A DNA stretch of 64,000 nucleotides, taken from CAWIOX01 sp963837775. GTDB taxonomy: Bacteria; Pseudomonadota; Gammaproteobacteria; Burkholderiales; Burkholderiaceae_D. Made by a program: the position numbers and the translations under genes. The notes under the pieces were generated by a model. It searched no databases. It had not been told where the DNA came from and was given only the letters and a program-made list of their open reading frames with translations. The stretch covers positions 1 to 64,000 of the forward strand of contig CAWIOX010000018.1 in assembly GCA_963837775.1 (NCBI GenBank), in the 5' to 3' direction. Of the stretch, positions 40,011 to 51,215 are shown in pieces. The first letter of the stretch is position 1. Each line of letters opens with the position of its first letter.

Positions 40011-40928
40011 ATGACTACATTACACATACCAACCCCCTTGCTCGAACACCGCAGCCTGTCGGCCCGACTTGATAAACAGGTCTGGCTCAAGATGGAAAGC
40101 AGCCAGCCGTCCGGCTCCTTCAAGCTGCGCGGCATCGGTCTGATGTGCCAGCGCGCGGTGGCAAAAGGCGCGACACATCTGGTCTGTCCTTCCGGCGGCA
40201 ATGCCGGCTTTGCGGCAGCCGTGGCCGGCGCGGCGCTGGGCGTGCGTACCACCATCCTGGTGCCGCAGACCACGCACGAAAGCGTCAGACTGGCGATCCG
40301 CGCGATCGGTGCCGAGCTGATCGTCGCAGGCAGCGTCTGGGACGAAACCAATCAGGCCGCGCTGCGTCTGTGCGATCAGCCGGGTGCGGTCTACATCCCG
40401 CCTTTCGATCATCCGGACATCTGGGATGGCAACGCAACCCTGATCGATGAAGCGGCCAGCCAGTGCCAGTTCGATGTGGTGATCTGCTCGGTCGGCGGCG
40501 GTGGTTTGCTGAGCGGTATCGTGCAGGGACTGCACCGCAACGCTCTGGCGCAGGTGCCGGTGATCGCGGTCGAAACGGAAGGCGCGGCCTCGCTGCATGC
40601 GGCAGTGCAAGCCGGCGAACTGGTGACCTTGCCGGCGATTACCTCGATTGCCAGCTCCCTGGGGGCGCGCCGCGTGGCGCAACAGGCGTTCGACTGGACC
40701 CGCCGGCACGACATCCGCAGCGTCACCGTCAGCGATGCGCAAGCGGTCGATGCCTGCCTGCGTTTTGCCGACGACCTGCGCACGCTGGTCGAGCCGGCCT
40801 GCGGCGCGGCGCTGGCAGTCGCGTATCAGCGTCCGGAACTGCTGGCGGAATTCAAAAAACCGCTGATCGTGGTTTGCGGCGGCATCGGTGTGGATCTGGT
40901 TAAACTACAGGCTTGGAAAAACCTCTAA
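40011..40928 (+). CDS. PLP-dependent serine/threonine dehydratase-like enzyme
   Basis: 305 residues, fold-type II PLP enzyme. The Schiff-base Lys is in QPSGSFKLRGIG, with CPSGGNAGFAAAVAGAALG binding phosphate and SVGGGGLLSGIVQGL as the glycine-rich loop. No C-terminal ACT domain, so it matches catabolic L-serine/threonine dehydratases such as SDH. It makes pyruvate or 2-oxobutyrate from the amino acid and may feed acyl-CoA pools. Its end is 16 bases before aceK. Confidence 0.85.
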   Translation: MTTLHIPTPLLEHRSLSARLDKQVWLKMESSQPSGSFKLRGIGLMCQRAVAKGATHLVCPSGGNAGFAAAVAGAALGVRTTILVPQTTHESVRLAIRAIGAELIVAGSVWDETNQAALRLCDQPGAVYIPPFDHPDIWDGNATLIDEAASQCQFDVVICSVGGGGLLSGIVQGLHRNALAQVPVIAVETEGAASLHAAVQAGELVTLPAITSIASSLGARRVAQQAFDWTRRHDIRSVTVSDAQAVDACLRFADDLRTLVEPACGAALAVAYQRPELLAEFKKPLIVVCGGIGVDLVKLQAWKNL

Positions 40929-40944
40929 CCTGTGTGATATCACC

Positions 40945-42746
40945 ATGACTCAAGTCGCCTTCCCCAAACTTCTTTCGTCGCAGATCGCGTTCGATATCGC
41001 CCGTGCGATTCTGGATGGCTTCGACAAGCATTACCGGCTTTTCAGGGCCACCAGCCAGGACGCGAAACGGCATTTTGAGGAAGGCGACTGGAAAGTGGCG
41101 CAAATCGCGGCCAGGGAGCGTATCGATTTCTACGACAAGCGGGTGCAGGAATGCGTGCAGAGCCTGGAAGACGAGTATCAGCACAGCGAGCTGACCGACG
41201 AGGTCTGGCGCGAGGTCAAGCTGCATTACATCGGCATGCTGACCGACCACAAGCAGCCGGAACTGCGCCGAGACTTTCTTCAACTCGGTGTGCTGCAACA
41301 TCCTGCACCGCACCTACTTCCATAACGACTTCATCTTCGTGCGGCCGGCGGTGTCGACCGAGTACATTGAAACCGACGAAGCGGCGCCGACCTACCGGGT
41401 CTATTATCCGGGCCAGGACGGCATCGCCCACACCCTCAAGCGCATCATCACCAATTTCCAGCTGCAGCGCCCGTTTGCCGACCTCGAGCGCGATGTCGCA
41501 CTGGTGGCGGCGCGCCTGCAGGCGACCTTCGGCCCTGACGCACTGGAGCCGAACCACCAGATCCAGGTGCTGGCCAGCCTGTTCTGCCGCAACAAGGGCG
41601 CCTACATCGTCGGCAAGGGCATCAACGGCAACCGCGAATATCCGTTCACGCATTCCGATCCTGTACAACCGCAAGAATGAACTGATCCTCGACACCGTGC
41701 TGACCGAGACCGAGCAGATCGGCGTGCTGTTTTCGTTCACCCGCGCCTATTTCCAGGTCGACATGGAAGTGCCGTCGGCGTATGTGCAATTCATCCGCAC
41801 CTTGCTGCCGAGAAAGCCGCGCAGCGAGATCTACACCATGCTGGGCTTGCAAAAACAGGGCAAGACGCTGTTCTACCGCGATTACCTGCACCATCTGAAG
41901 CACTCTTCCGACCGCTTCCAGATCGCGCCCGGCATCCGCGGCCTGGTGATGGTGGTGTTTGCGTTGCCCTCGTTTCCGTATGTATTCAAGGTCATCAAGG
42001 ACTATTTTCCGGCGCCGAAGGAAACCACCAAGGCCCAGATCAAGGAAAAATACCTGCTGGTCAAGCATCACGACCGCGTCGGCCGCATGGCCGATACGCT
42101 CGAATACTCGAACGTCGCGTTTCCGCGCGCCCGCTTCGACGAGGCCTTGCTGGCGGAGTTGAAGCAGGTCGCGCCTTCGGTCGTGCTGGAAGAGGGCGAC
42201 AAGATCATCATCAAGCACCTGTACATCGAGCGCCGCATGGTGCCGCTCAACCTGTGGCTGAGCAATGCCGAAAAGGCCGGCGCGTTTGCGGCGATGGAGC
42301 AGGGCGTGTTCGAATACGGCAACGCGATCAAGGAACTGGTGGCCGCCAATATTTTTCCCGGCGACATGCTGTACAAGAACTTCGGCGTCACCCGTCACGG
42401 CCGCGTGGTGTTTTACGACTATGACGAGATCGAATACATCACCACCTGCAATTTCCGCAAGATCCCGGCGCCGCGCAACGAAGAAGACGAGATGGCGGCG
42501 GAACCGTGGTACTCGGTCGGAAAATACGACGTGTTCCCGGAGCAGTTCGGCACTTTCCTGCTCGGCAACCCGAATGTGAAGAAATACTTCATGAAACATC
42601 ATGCCGATCTGCTGACGCCGGAGTTCTGGCAAATGCGCAAGCAGCGCATCGTGGACGGCTTTGTCGAGGATGTGTTTCCGTATCCGCAGGAATGCCGCTT
42701 CAGTCATCAATTGAATTATTTAACCCCGGCAGCCAGCACTGTTTGA
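40945..42746 (+). CDS. aceK: Isocitrate dehydrogenase kinase/phosphatase AceK, frameshifted
   Basis: About 600 residues, phosphorylating and dephosphorylating isocitrate dehydrogenase to divert carbon to the glyoxylate shunt. N-terminal regulatory part ILDGFDKHYRLFRATSQDAKRHFEEGDW, later FFNSVCCNILHRTYFHNDFIFVRP, RNKGAYIVGKGINGN, FPYVFKVIKDYFPAPKETT and the kinase core YDYDEIEYIT, PEQFGTFLLGNP. Two +1 insertions, near 41268 and 41652, split it. ATG 40945 gives MTQVAFPKLLSSQ. Its presence in the leucine region is logical, since that pathway yields acetyl-CoA and acetoacetate. Confidence 0.92.
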
Positions 42747-42773
42747 GCTGCACCATTTTGGAGAAACATCATC

Positions 42774-43956
42774 ATGAACGACCCTATCGTCATCGTCGGC
42801 GCAGCACGCACTCCCATGGGCGCATTCCAGGGCGATTTTTCCTCGCTGTCGGCCAATGAACTGGGCGCGGTCGCCATCAAGGCCGCCGTCGGGCGTTCCG
42901 GCATCAATCCGGAACTGGTCGAAAACGTGTTCTTCGGCAATTGCCTGATGGCCGGCCAGGGCCAGGCGCCGGCGCGCCAGGCGCTGATCAAGGCCGGCCT
43001 GCCGCTTGTCGGCCGGCGCGGTCACGCTGTCGAAGATGTGCGGCTCGGCGATGCAGGCGGCGATCTTCGCGTTCGACGCGATCAAGGCCGGCAGCAATGA
43101 AGTGGTGGTCGCCGGCGGCATGGAATCGATGACCAACGCGCCTTACCTGATCCCGAAAGCGCGCGGCGGCTACCGCATCGGCCACGGCACGATCTACGAC
43201 CACATGATGCTGGACGGACTGGAAGACGCTTACGAGAAGGGCCGCTCGATGGGCACTTTCGGCGAGGAATGCGCGGAGCAATACCAGTTCAGCCGCGAAC
43301 AGCAGGACGCGTTTGCGATGGAATCGGTGCGGCGCGCGCAGGCGGCCACCGCCGACGGCTCGTTCCAGTGGGAAATCGCGCCGGTCACCGTGGCCGGGCG
43401 CGGCGGCGATGTGGTGGTAGAGAAAGATGAAGGCCCGCTGAAAGCCAAGCCGGAAAAAATCCCGTCGCTGAAACCGGCATTCAAGAAAGACGGCACCATC
43501 ACCGCCGCCTCGTCGTCGTCGATCAACGACGGCGCAGCCGCCTTGGTGATGATGCGCGAATCGACCGCCAAGCGGCTCGGCTGCACGGTGATCGCGCGCG
43601 TGCTGGCGCATGCGACCCACGCGCAGGCGCCGAATCAATTCGCCACCGCACCGGTCGGCGCGATCGAAAAACTGTACAAGAAGGTCGGCTGGAGCACCGC
43701 CGACGTCGATCTGTTCGAGATCAACGAAGCGTTCGCGGTGGTGCCGATGGCGGCGATGAAGGACCACGGCATTCCACACGACAAGGTCAACGTGCACGGC
43801 GGCGCCTGCGCGCTGGGTCATCCGATCGGCGCGTCCGGCGCCCGCATCATCGTCACGCTGCTCGGCGCATTGAAAAAAACCGGCGGCAAGCGCGGCGTCG
43901 CCAGCCTGTGCATCGGCGGCGGCGAAGCGACTGCAGTCGCGATCGAAATGGCGTAA
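42774..43956 (+). CDS. Acetyl-CoA C-acetyltransferase (thiolase), frameshifted
   Basis: About 394 residues. IVGAARTPMGAFQGDFSSL opens the thiolase fold; the nucleophile Cys is in TLSKMCGSAMQAAIFAFD, the His in HGGACALGHPIGASGARI and the second Cys in CIGGGEATA. A +1 insertion near 43003 (GCTTGTCGG for GCTGTCGG) splits the frame just before the active-site Cys. In this region it probably cleaves acetoacetyl-CoA from leucine breakdown to two acetyl-CoA; PHB synthesis is the alternative role. A Shine-Dalgarno GGAG is 12 bases before the start. Confidence 0.9.
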
Positions 43957-44047
43957 GCTACGCCATCGCAGGATGAAGCGGGCCATGCCCGCTCTTCGCA
44001 GGTCGAAGCCCAGTACCAGTTAATTATGATCAACAAGGCAGCCCGAC

Positions 44048-45190
44048 ATGGTCTTATCCGAACAGCACCAAATGATCCGCGACGCATTGCGCGCATTTTC
44101 ACAAGAACGCCTGCTGCCCAACGCCGCGCGCTGGGACAAGGAACATCATTTTCCGAAGCAAGAACTGAAGGAACTGGCCGCGCTCGGCGCGTTCGGGGTC
44201 GCGGTGCCGGAAGAACTGGGCGGCGCCGGCCTCGATTACGTGTCGCTGGCGCTGGTGCTGGAAGAAATCGCGGCCGGCGACGGCGGCACCTCGACCGTGA
44301 TCTCGGTCAACAACTGCCCGGTGTGCAGCATCGCGATGATGTACGCCAATGATGCGCAAAAAGAACAATTCCTGAAGCCGCTGGCCAGGGGCGAGATGCT
44401 GGGCGCATTCTGCCTGACCGAGCCGCATACCGGCAGCGACGCCGCCGCGCTGCGCACCACTGCCGAACGGATCACCACGGCGGACGACGATTATTACGTG
44501 CTCAACGGCGTCAAGCAGTTCATCACCAGCGGCAAGTACGCGGACGTCGCGATCGTGATGGCGGTCACCGACAAGGCGGCCGGCAAGAAAGGCATCAGCG
44601 CGTTCTGGGTGCCGACCGACACCCCCGGCTACATCGTGACCCGGCTCGAAGAGAAACTCGGCCAGCATTCGTCGGACACCGCGCAAATCCTGTTCGAGAA
44701 TTGCCGCGTGCCGGCCGCCAACCTGATCGGTGCAGAGGGGCAGGGCTACAAGATCGCGCTGTCCGGGCTGGAAGGCGGACGCATCGGCATCGCGTCGCAG
44801 TCGGTCGGCATGGCGCGCGCTGCGTTCGACGCCGCACTGAGCTATGCTAAAGAACGCGAAAGCTTCGGCCAGCCTATCTTCAATCACCAGTCGGTGCAGT
44901 TCAAGCTGGCCGAGATGGCGACCCAGATCGAGGCCGCGCGCCAGCTGATCCAGCACGCGGCCAGCATGAAGGATGCCGGCCTGCCGTGCCTGAAGGAAGC
45001 GGCGATGGCCAAGCTGTTCGCGTCCGAGATGGCGGAACGGGTCTGTTCCGACGCGATCCAGATCCACGGCGGCTATGGTTATGTGACCGATTTTCCGGTC
45101 GAGCGGATTTACCGCGACGTGCGGGTGTGCCAGATCTACGAAGGCACCAGCGATATCCAGAAGATCCTGATCGGGCGCGCGCTGGCATAG
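44048..45190 (+). CDS. Acyl-CoA dehydrogenase (short/branched-chain type)
   Basis: 380 residues, FAD-dependent. MVLSEQHQMIRDALRAFSQERL opens; AFCLTEPHTGSDAAALRTTA, KQFITSGKYADVAIVMAVTD and YAKERESFGQPIFNHQSVQFKLAEMATQ follow, and IHGGYGYVTDFPVERIYRDVRVCQIYEGTSDIQ carries the signature before the C-terminus (quoted in part: GGYGYVTDFPVE). Different from LiuA at 38680. It may act on isobutyryl- or 2-methylbutyryl-CoA, but specificity cannot be read from the sequence. Followed by the DsbA-like isomerase at 42 bases. Confidence 0.88.
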   Translation: MVLSEQHQMIRDALRAFSQERLLPNAARWDKEHHFPKQELKELAALGAFGVAVPEELGGAGLDYVSLALVLEEIAAGDGGTSTVISVNNCPVCSIAMMYANDAQKEQFLKPLARGEMLGAFCLTEPHTGSDAAALRTTAERITTADDDYYVLNGVKQFITSGKYADVAIVMAVTDKAAGKKGISAFWVPTDTPGYIVTRLEEKLGQHSSDTAQILFENCRVPAANLIGAEGQGYKIALSGLEGGRIGIASQSVGMARAAFDAALSYAKERESFGQPIFNHQSVQFKLAEMATQIEAARQLIQHAASMKDAGLPCLKEAAMAKLFASEMAERVCSDAIQIHGGYGYVTDFPVERIYRDVRVCQIYEGTSDIQKILIGRALA

Positions 45191-45231
45191 GAGTTCGGGG
45201 TTCGGTTGGCGTGTCAAAACCAGGAGCAGCT

Positions 45232-45838
45232 ATGGCATCGACAATTGATTTCTACTTCGACTTTTCCTCTCCGTACGGTTATTTCGCCGCGATGCGGATC
45301 GATGCGCTGGCGGCCAGATACGGGCGCGATGTCGCATGGCATCCGATCCTGCTGGGGGTGGTCTACCAGACCACCGGCAGCGCGCCGACGCCGATGGTGC
45401 CGCTGAAAGGCCCTTACGCGCTGCACGATTTCGAGCGCACTGCGCGCTTTCACGGCATCCCGTTCAAGCTGCCGACCGCTTTTCCGCTGGCGACCCAGGC
45501 CGCCGCGCGCGCGATGCTGTGGATCGAGCGCAGCTCACGGCGCCGAGCGCGCGGTCGCGTTCGCCAAGGCGCTGTATCAGGCTTACTTTGCCGAAGACCT
45601 GCATATCGGCGAACCGATGAATGTGGTGAAGATCGGCGCCGACCTGGGCTGCGATCCGAATGCGCTGAGCGAAGGCATGAACAGCGCAGCGATCCGCGAC
45701 CAGCTGCGGGCCGAAATCAAGCTGGCGATGGCGCGCGGCGTGTTCGGCTCGCCGTTCGTGATCATCGACGGCGAAGCGTTCTGGGGCTTCGACCGGGTCG
45801 AGCAGATCGAGGCCCTGCTCAAGAACGGCAAGATATGA
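45232..45838 (+). CDS. 2-hydroxychromene-2-carboxylate isomerase-like (DsbA superfamily), frameshifted
   Basis: About 201 residues. IDFYFDFSSPYGYFAAMRID is the kappa-class GST/HCCA isomerase opening, with Ser in place of the DsbA Cys; FVIIDGEAFWGFDRVEQIEALL closes. One extra T in AGCTCAC near 45537 causes a +1 shift between IERS and HGAERAVAF. Glutathione-dependent isomerase or transferase of an unknown substrate. Shine-Dalgarno AGGAG. Confidence 0.83.
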
Positions 45839-45862
45839 GGCGCCGGCCGGGGTTTGATATCA

Positions 45863-45937
45863 AAAATATACTACCCAATGTATATTTGAAGCACCGCCAA
45901 AAACGTGCGGCTAGTCCCATGTTTTGGCATATACCCC
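45863..45937 (+). repeat. Structured repeat element, copy C
   Basis: AAATATAC and GTATATTT are perfect 8-base arms; GTATAT can instead pair with ATATAC just before CCCC. ACGTGCGGCTAGTCCCAT and TTTTGGCATATACCCCC fit copies A and D without gaps. It ends 30 bases before the rhodanese start. Confidence 0.68.
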
Positions 45938-45966
45938 CATGAAAACATGATTTATTGGAGACGGGC

Positions 45967-46374
45967 ATGATGCAAAAAGGTTACCGGGCGCTGGTCGACG
46001 AGGCGATGGCCGAGATCAAGACGTATACCGTACAGCAGGCGCAAGCATTGCTGACCGATCCGAACGTGCAGCTGGTCGACATCCGCGACGTGCGCGAGCT
46101 GGAGCGGGAAGGCGATCATTCCCGGCGCGTTCCATGCGCCGCGCGGGATGATCGAATTCTGGGTCGATCCCGACTCGCCGTATTTCAAGCCGGTGTTCGG
46201 CGCGCCGAAGGAATTCGTGTTCTTTTGCGCCGGCGGCTTGCGCAGCGCGCTGACCACCAAGACCGTGCAGGACATGGGACTGCGCATCGGTGGCGCACAT
46301 CGAAGGCGGTTTTTCCGCCTGGAAGGCGGCCGGCGCGCCGACCGCCGTCAAGCCAAGCAAGCACCCGGCATGAA
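45967..46374 (+). CDS. Rhodanese-like domain protein, frameshifted
   Basis: About 135 residues. VQLVDIRDVRELEREG opens the domain and the catalytic Cys lies in EFVFFCAGGLRSALTTKTVQDMG; EGGFSAWKAAGAP closes. Extra bases near 46117 (G) and 46297 (A) shift the frame twice. It would transfer sulfane sulfur or act as a phosphatase-like fold; the substrate is unknown. Good Shine-Dalgarno (GGAG), start ATGATG 45967. The stop overlaps the next start (ATGA at 46371). Confidence 0.83.
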
Positions 46375-46804
46375 GCACGCGAACGCAGCGGCCTGTCCCT
46401 GCGGCGGCGGCGCATTCGCCGCGTGCTGCGCGCCTTTTTTGAGCGGCGCGCAAGTGCCGGCCAGCGCCGAGGCGCTGATGCGCTCGCGCTACAGCGCCTA
46501 CACCTTGCGCGACGAGGCGTATCTGCGCGCGACCTGGCATCACAGCACGCGCCCGCCGGAAGGCCTGTTCGATGACGACCAGGGCTTGACCTGGCTCGGG
46601 CTTGAGGTAAAATCATCTTTACGTTTACGTAAACGTAAAGATGCTGCAGAATGTGATCCCGACGCAGACAGCGCGGACAACGATACGGTGGAATTCGTTG
46701 CGCGCTACAAGATCGCCGGCCGCGCCCATCGCCTGCACGAAGTCAGTCGTTTCGTGCGGGAAGACGGGCGCTGGTTTTATGTTGATGGCAGTTTTCCGGA
46801 CTAA
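46371..46804 (+). CDS. YchJ-like (UPF0225) SEC-C-type protein with embedded operator
   Basis: 144 residues. N-terminal zinc-binding CPCGGGAFAACCAPFLSG (SEC-C like), then SAEALMRSRYSAYTLRDEAYLRATWH and the C-terminal RLHEVSRFVREDGRWFYVDG, as in YchJ. Between WLGLEV and TVEFVARYK about 25 residues (KSSLRLRKRKDAAEC...) interrupt the family pattern; their codons hold the perfect 30-base LiuR palindrome (46614-46643). The insert has no hydrophobic character and is probably a surface loop. Function unknown. It is 11 bases upstream of the acyl-CoA synthetase. Confidence 0.82.
46614..46643. promoter_or_regulatory. Perfect 30-base palindromic LiuR operator inside the ychJ-like gene
   Basis: The half CATCTTTACGTTTAC is followed by its exact complement. 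The core TTTACGTAAA is shared with the operator at 38151. It is 173 bases upstream of the acyl-CoA synthetase start, and probably controls an internal promoter for that gene and liuB-liuE. Confidence 0.75.
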
Positions 46805-46815
46805 AGAACAGAAAA

Positions 46816-48523
<1,708 letters not shown>

Positions 48524-48528
48524 TCAAA

Positions 48529-48587
48529 GTAGGATGGGTGCAACCCATCGCCTATCGAACATACAGGATGGGTTGCACCCATCCTAC
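48529..48587. repeat. REP-like element between acyl-CoA synthetase and liuB
   Basis: GTAGGATGGGTGCAACCCATC and GGATGGGTTGCACCCATCCTAC-type arms form a long inverted repeat around CGCCTATCGAAC. It starts five bases after the synthetase stop and shares its core with 36307-36362. It probably folds in the transcript and could stabilise the upstream mRNA. Confidence 0.78.
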
Positions 48588-48619
48588 GAGCGACAACAAA
48601 GACAACCAAGGATGCGGCA

Positions 48620-50227
48620 ATGCCCGAACTGACTAGCAAACTCAATACCCGCTCGGACGATTTCAAGGCCAATGCGGCGGCGATGCAGATCATCGTCGAT
48701 GATCTGAAAGCCAAGGTCGCCAAGATTGCCGAAGGCGGCGGCGAAGCGGCCAGCAAGAAGCACGTCGCGCGCGGCAAGTTGCTGCCGCGCGAGCGGGTCC
48801 AGATGCTGCTCGATCCGGGCACGCCGTTCCTCGAGTTCTCGCAGCTGGCCGCGTTCGACATGTACCACAACGCGGCGCCGGCGGCCGGCGTGATCACCGG
48901 CATCGGCCGCGTGGCCGGGCAGGAATGCGTGATCGTCTGCAACGACGCGACCGTCAAGGGCGGCACCTATTACCCGATGACGGTCAAGAAGCATCTGCGC
49001 GCGCAGGAAATCGCCGAGCAGAACAAATTGCCGTGCATCTACCTGGTCGATTCCGGCGGCGCGAACTTGCCGAACCAGGACGACGTGTTCCCCGACCGCG
49101 ACCATTTCGGCCGCATCTTCTACAACCAGGCCAACCTGTCGGCCCAGGGCATACCGCAGATCGCGGTGGTGATGGGTTCCTGCACCGCCGGCGGCGCGTA
49201 TGTGCCGGCGATGAGCGACGAGTCGATCATCGTCAAGGATCAGGGCACGATTTTCCTCGGCGGCCCGCCGCTGGTGAAGGCCGCCACCGGCGAAGTGGTA
49301 AGCGCCGAAGACCTGGGCGGCGGCGACGTCCATACCCGCTTGTCGGGCGTGGTCGATCATCTGGCGCAGAACGACCTGCATGCGCTGTCGCTGGCGCGCA
49401 CCATCGTCTCCAACCTGAACCGCCAGAAAAAACACGACACGACGCTGCGCGAACCGGTCGCGCCGAAGTTCGACGCGCACGAGCTGTACGGCGTGATCCC
49501 GACCGATACCCGCAAGCCGTTCGACGTGCGCGAAGTGATCGCCCGCATCGTCGACGGCAGCGATTTCGACGAATTCAAGGCGCGCTACGGCACCACGCTG
49601 GTGTGCGGTTTCGCGCACATCCACGGCATGCCGGTCGGCATCATCGCGAACAACGGCATCCTGTTTTCCGAATCGGCGCTGAAAGGCACCCACTTCATCG
49701 AGCTGTGCTGCCAGCGCAAGATCCCGCTGGTGTTCCTGCAAAACATCACCGGCTTCATGGTCGGGCGCAAGTACGAGAACGAAGGCATCGCCCGCAACGG
49801 CGCCAAGATGGTGACCGCAGTGGCGACCGCCGCGGTGCCGAAATTCACCGTGATCATCGGCGGCAGCTTCGGCGCCGGCAATTACGGCATGTGCGGCCGC
49901 GCATTCTCGCCGCGCTTCTTGTGGATGTGGCCGAATGCGCGGATTTCGGTGATGGGCGGCGACCAGGCCGCCGGCGTGCTGGCCACCGTCAAGCGCGACG
50001 GCATCGAACTCAAGGGCGGCGCCTGGAGCGCGGAAGAAGAAGCCGCGTTCAAGCAGCCGATCAAGGAGCAATACGAACACCAGGGCCACCCGTACTATGC
50101 ATCGGCCCGGCTGTGGGACGACGGCGTGATCGACCCGGCCGACACCCGCATGGTGCTGGGACTGGGGCTGTCGGCCGCGCTGAATGCGCCGATTCCTGAC
50201 ACCAAGTTCGGCCTGTTCAGGATGTGA
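48620..50227 (+). CDS. liuB: Methylcrotonoyl-CoA carboxylase beta subunit (carboxyltransferase)
   Basis: 535 residues, carboxyltransferase of the biotin enzyme converting 3-methylcrotonyl-CoA to 3-methylglutaconyl-CoA. ARGKLLPRERVQMLLDPGTPFLE opens (quoted in part: GKLLPRERV). VDSGGANLPNQDDVFPDRDHFG, GSCTAGGAYVPAMSDE, FLGGPPLVKAATGE and GGSFGAGNYGMCGRAFSPRF are typical of MCC beta. The frame is intact. ATG overlaps by one base with liuC. The alpha partner liuD is 4.3 kb downstream, past bioADB. Confidence 0.95.
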   Translation: MPELTSKLNTRSDDFKANAAAMQIIVDDLKAKVAKIAEGGGEAASKKHVARGKLLPRERVQMLLDPGTPFLEFSQLAAFDMYHNAAPAAGVITGIGRVAGQECVIVCNDATVKGGTYYPMTVKKHLRAQEIAEQNKLPCIYLVDSGGANLPNQDDVFPDRDHFGRIFYNQANLSAQGIPQIAVVMGSCTAGGAYVPAMSDESIIVKDQGTIFLGGPPLVKAATGEVVSAEDLGGGDVHTRLSGVVDHLAQNDLHALSLARTIVSNLNRQKKHDTTLREPVAPKFDAHELYGVIPTDTRKPFDVREVIARIVDGSDFDEFKARYGTTLVCGFAHIHGMPVGIIANNGILFSESALKGTHFIELCCQRKIPLVFLQNITGFMVGRKYENEGIARNGAKMVTAVATAAVPKFTVIIGGSFGAGNYGMCGRAFSPRFLWMWPNARISVMGGDQAAGVLATVKRDGIELKGGAWSAEEEAAFKQPIKEQYEHQGHPYYASARLWDDGVIDPADTRMVLGLGLSAALNAPIPDTKFGLFRM

Positions 50228-51087
50228 TGATGAGCTACCAGACCCTGGAACTGCAACGCGACGGCCACACCGCGTCGGTGATCCTGAACCGCCCCGAGGT
50301 GCGCAACGCGTTCAACGAAATCACGATTGCCGAGATCACGCAGGCGTTCCGCGAGATCGGCGCCGACGCCAGCATCCGTGCGGTCGTGCTGGCGGCGCGC
50401 GGTCCGGCGTTCTGCGCCGGCGCCGACCTGAACTGGATGCGCAAGATGGCCGGCTATACGCATGAGGAAAACCGGGCCGATGCGGCCCAGCTGGCCGAGA
50501 TGCTGCGCACCATTTACACATGCCCGCAGCCGGTGGTGGCCAGCGTGCAGGGCGATTGCTATGCGGGCGGCATGGGGCTGGCGGCGGCCTGCGATATCGC
50601 GGTCACGGTGGAAGACGCCAATTTCTGCCTGTCCGAAGTCAAGCTGGGCCTGATTCCGGCGACCATTTCGCCGTATGTGATCAAGGCGATGGGCGAGAAT
50701 GCGGCACGCCGTTACTTCATCACCGCCGAGCGTTTTTCGGCGCAGGAAGCGCTGCGCATCGGCTTCGTGCAGCAGGTGGTGGCCCCCGACGCGCTGGACG
50801 CGACGGTGGCGGCCATCGTCAAGGCGCTGGTCAGCAACAGCCCGAACGCGGTGCGGCAGGCGAAGCGGCTGGTGCGCGAGGTCGGCGGCATGCCGCTCAG
50901 CAGCGCGCTGATCGCCGCCACGGTGGACAGCATCGCGCAGATCCGCGCATCCGACGAAGGGCGCGAAGGGGTGAGTTCCTTTCTGGACAAGCGCAAGCCG
51001 AGCTGGCTCGGATTGCCCGGGGTAGGGTGCGCATGCGCACCGGTCATCCACTGGCATCGTAAATTCGGGCTTGATCAGGTGCGATGA
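50227..51087 (+). CDS. liuC: Methylglutaconyl-CoA hydratase
   Basis: 286 residues, enoyl-CoA hydratase fold, hydrating methylglutaconyl-CoA to HMG-CoA. AARGPAFCAGADLNWMRKM and VASVQGDCYAGGMGLAAACD form the oxyanion hole; the two catalytic acids are expected in VEDANFCLSEVKLGLIPATISPYV. Family similarity ends at FLDKRKPSWLG (about residue 262). The last 24 residues (LPGVGCACAPVIHWHRK...) come from the REP-like sequence at 51022, so the C-terminus is extended. The start ATGATG overlaps the liuB stop. Confidence 0.92.
   Translation: MMSYQTLELQRDGHTASVILNRPEVRNAFNEITIAEITQAFREIGADASIRAVVLAARGPAFCAGADLNWMRKMAGYTHEENRADAAQLAEMLRTIYTCPQPVVASVQGDCYAGGMGLAAACDIAVTVEDANFCLSEVKLGLIPATISPYVIKAMGENAARRYFITAERFSAQEALRIGFVQQVVAPDALDATVAAIVKALVSNSPNAVRQAKRLVREVGGMPLSSALIAATVDSIAQIRASDEGREGVSSFLDKRKPSWLGLPGVGCACAPVIHWHRKFGLDQVR
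51022..51041. repeat. Half REP-like element in the 3' end of liuC
   Basis: GTAGG is followed by the 16-base perfect palindrome GGTGCGCATGCGCACC (51026-51041). It has the head seen at 3430-3441 and is read as codons of the liuC tail. Confidence 0.65.
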
Positions 51088-51116
51088 CAATCTGAGGGCC
51101 CGGTTATCGGTAAAAT

Positions 51117-51187
51117 AGGGCTGACGATATATGCCATTTCCCGCAAGTAAATAGTGCGGTATAAAAAATACACATGGCAGTATATTG
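51117..51187 (-). repeat. Structured repeat element, copy E (minus strand)
   Basis: Read on the minus strand: AATATACT, five bases, GTGTATTTTTTAT, then TTGCGGGAAATGGCATAT. The first half equals copy D and the second copy B. The far end is less conserved (no ATACCCC). It lies between liuC and bioA, opposed to both. Confidence 0.6.
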
Positions 51188-51215
51188 CGGATACGCAAAC
51201 CCCTTCCGGCTGGAC

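Noticed and set aside
40945..42746. aceK as a true pseudogene
   Set aside because: Both breaks are single extra bases in otherwise intact, conserved sequence, like those in a dozen other genes here; sequence error is more likely.
48584..50089. Open frame of 501 codons antisense to liuB
   Set aside because: Same reason: the plus strand encodes a complete carboxyltransferase and the antisense product is low-complexity His/Arg/Ala.
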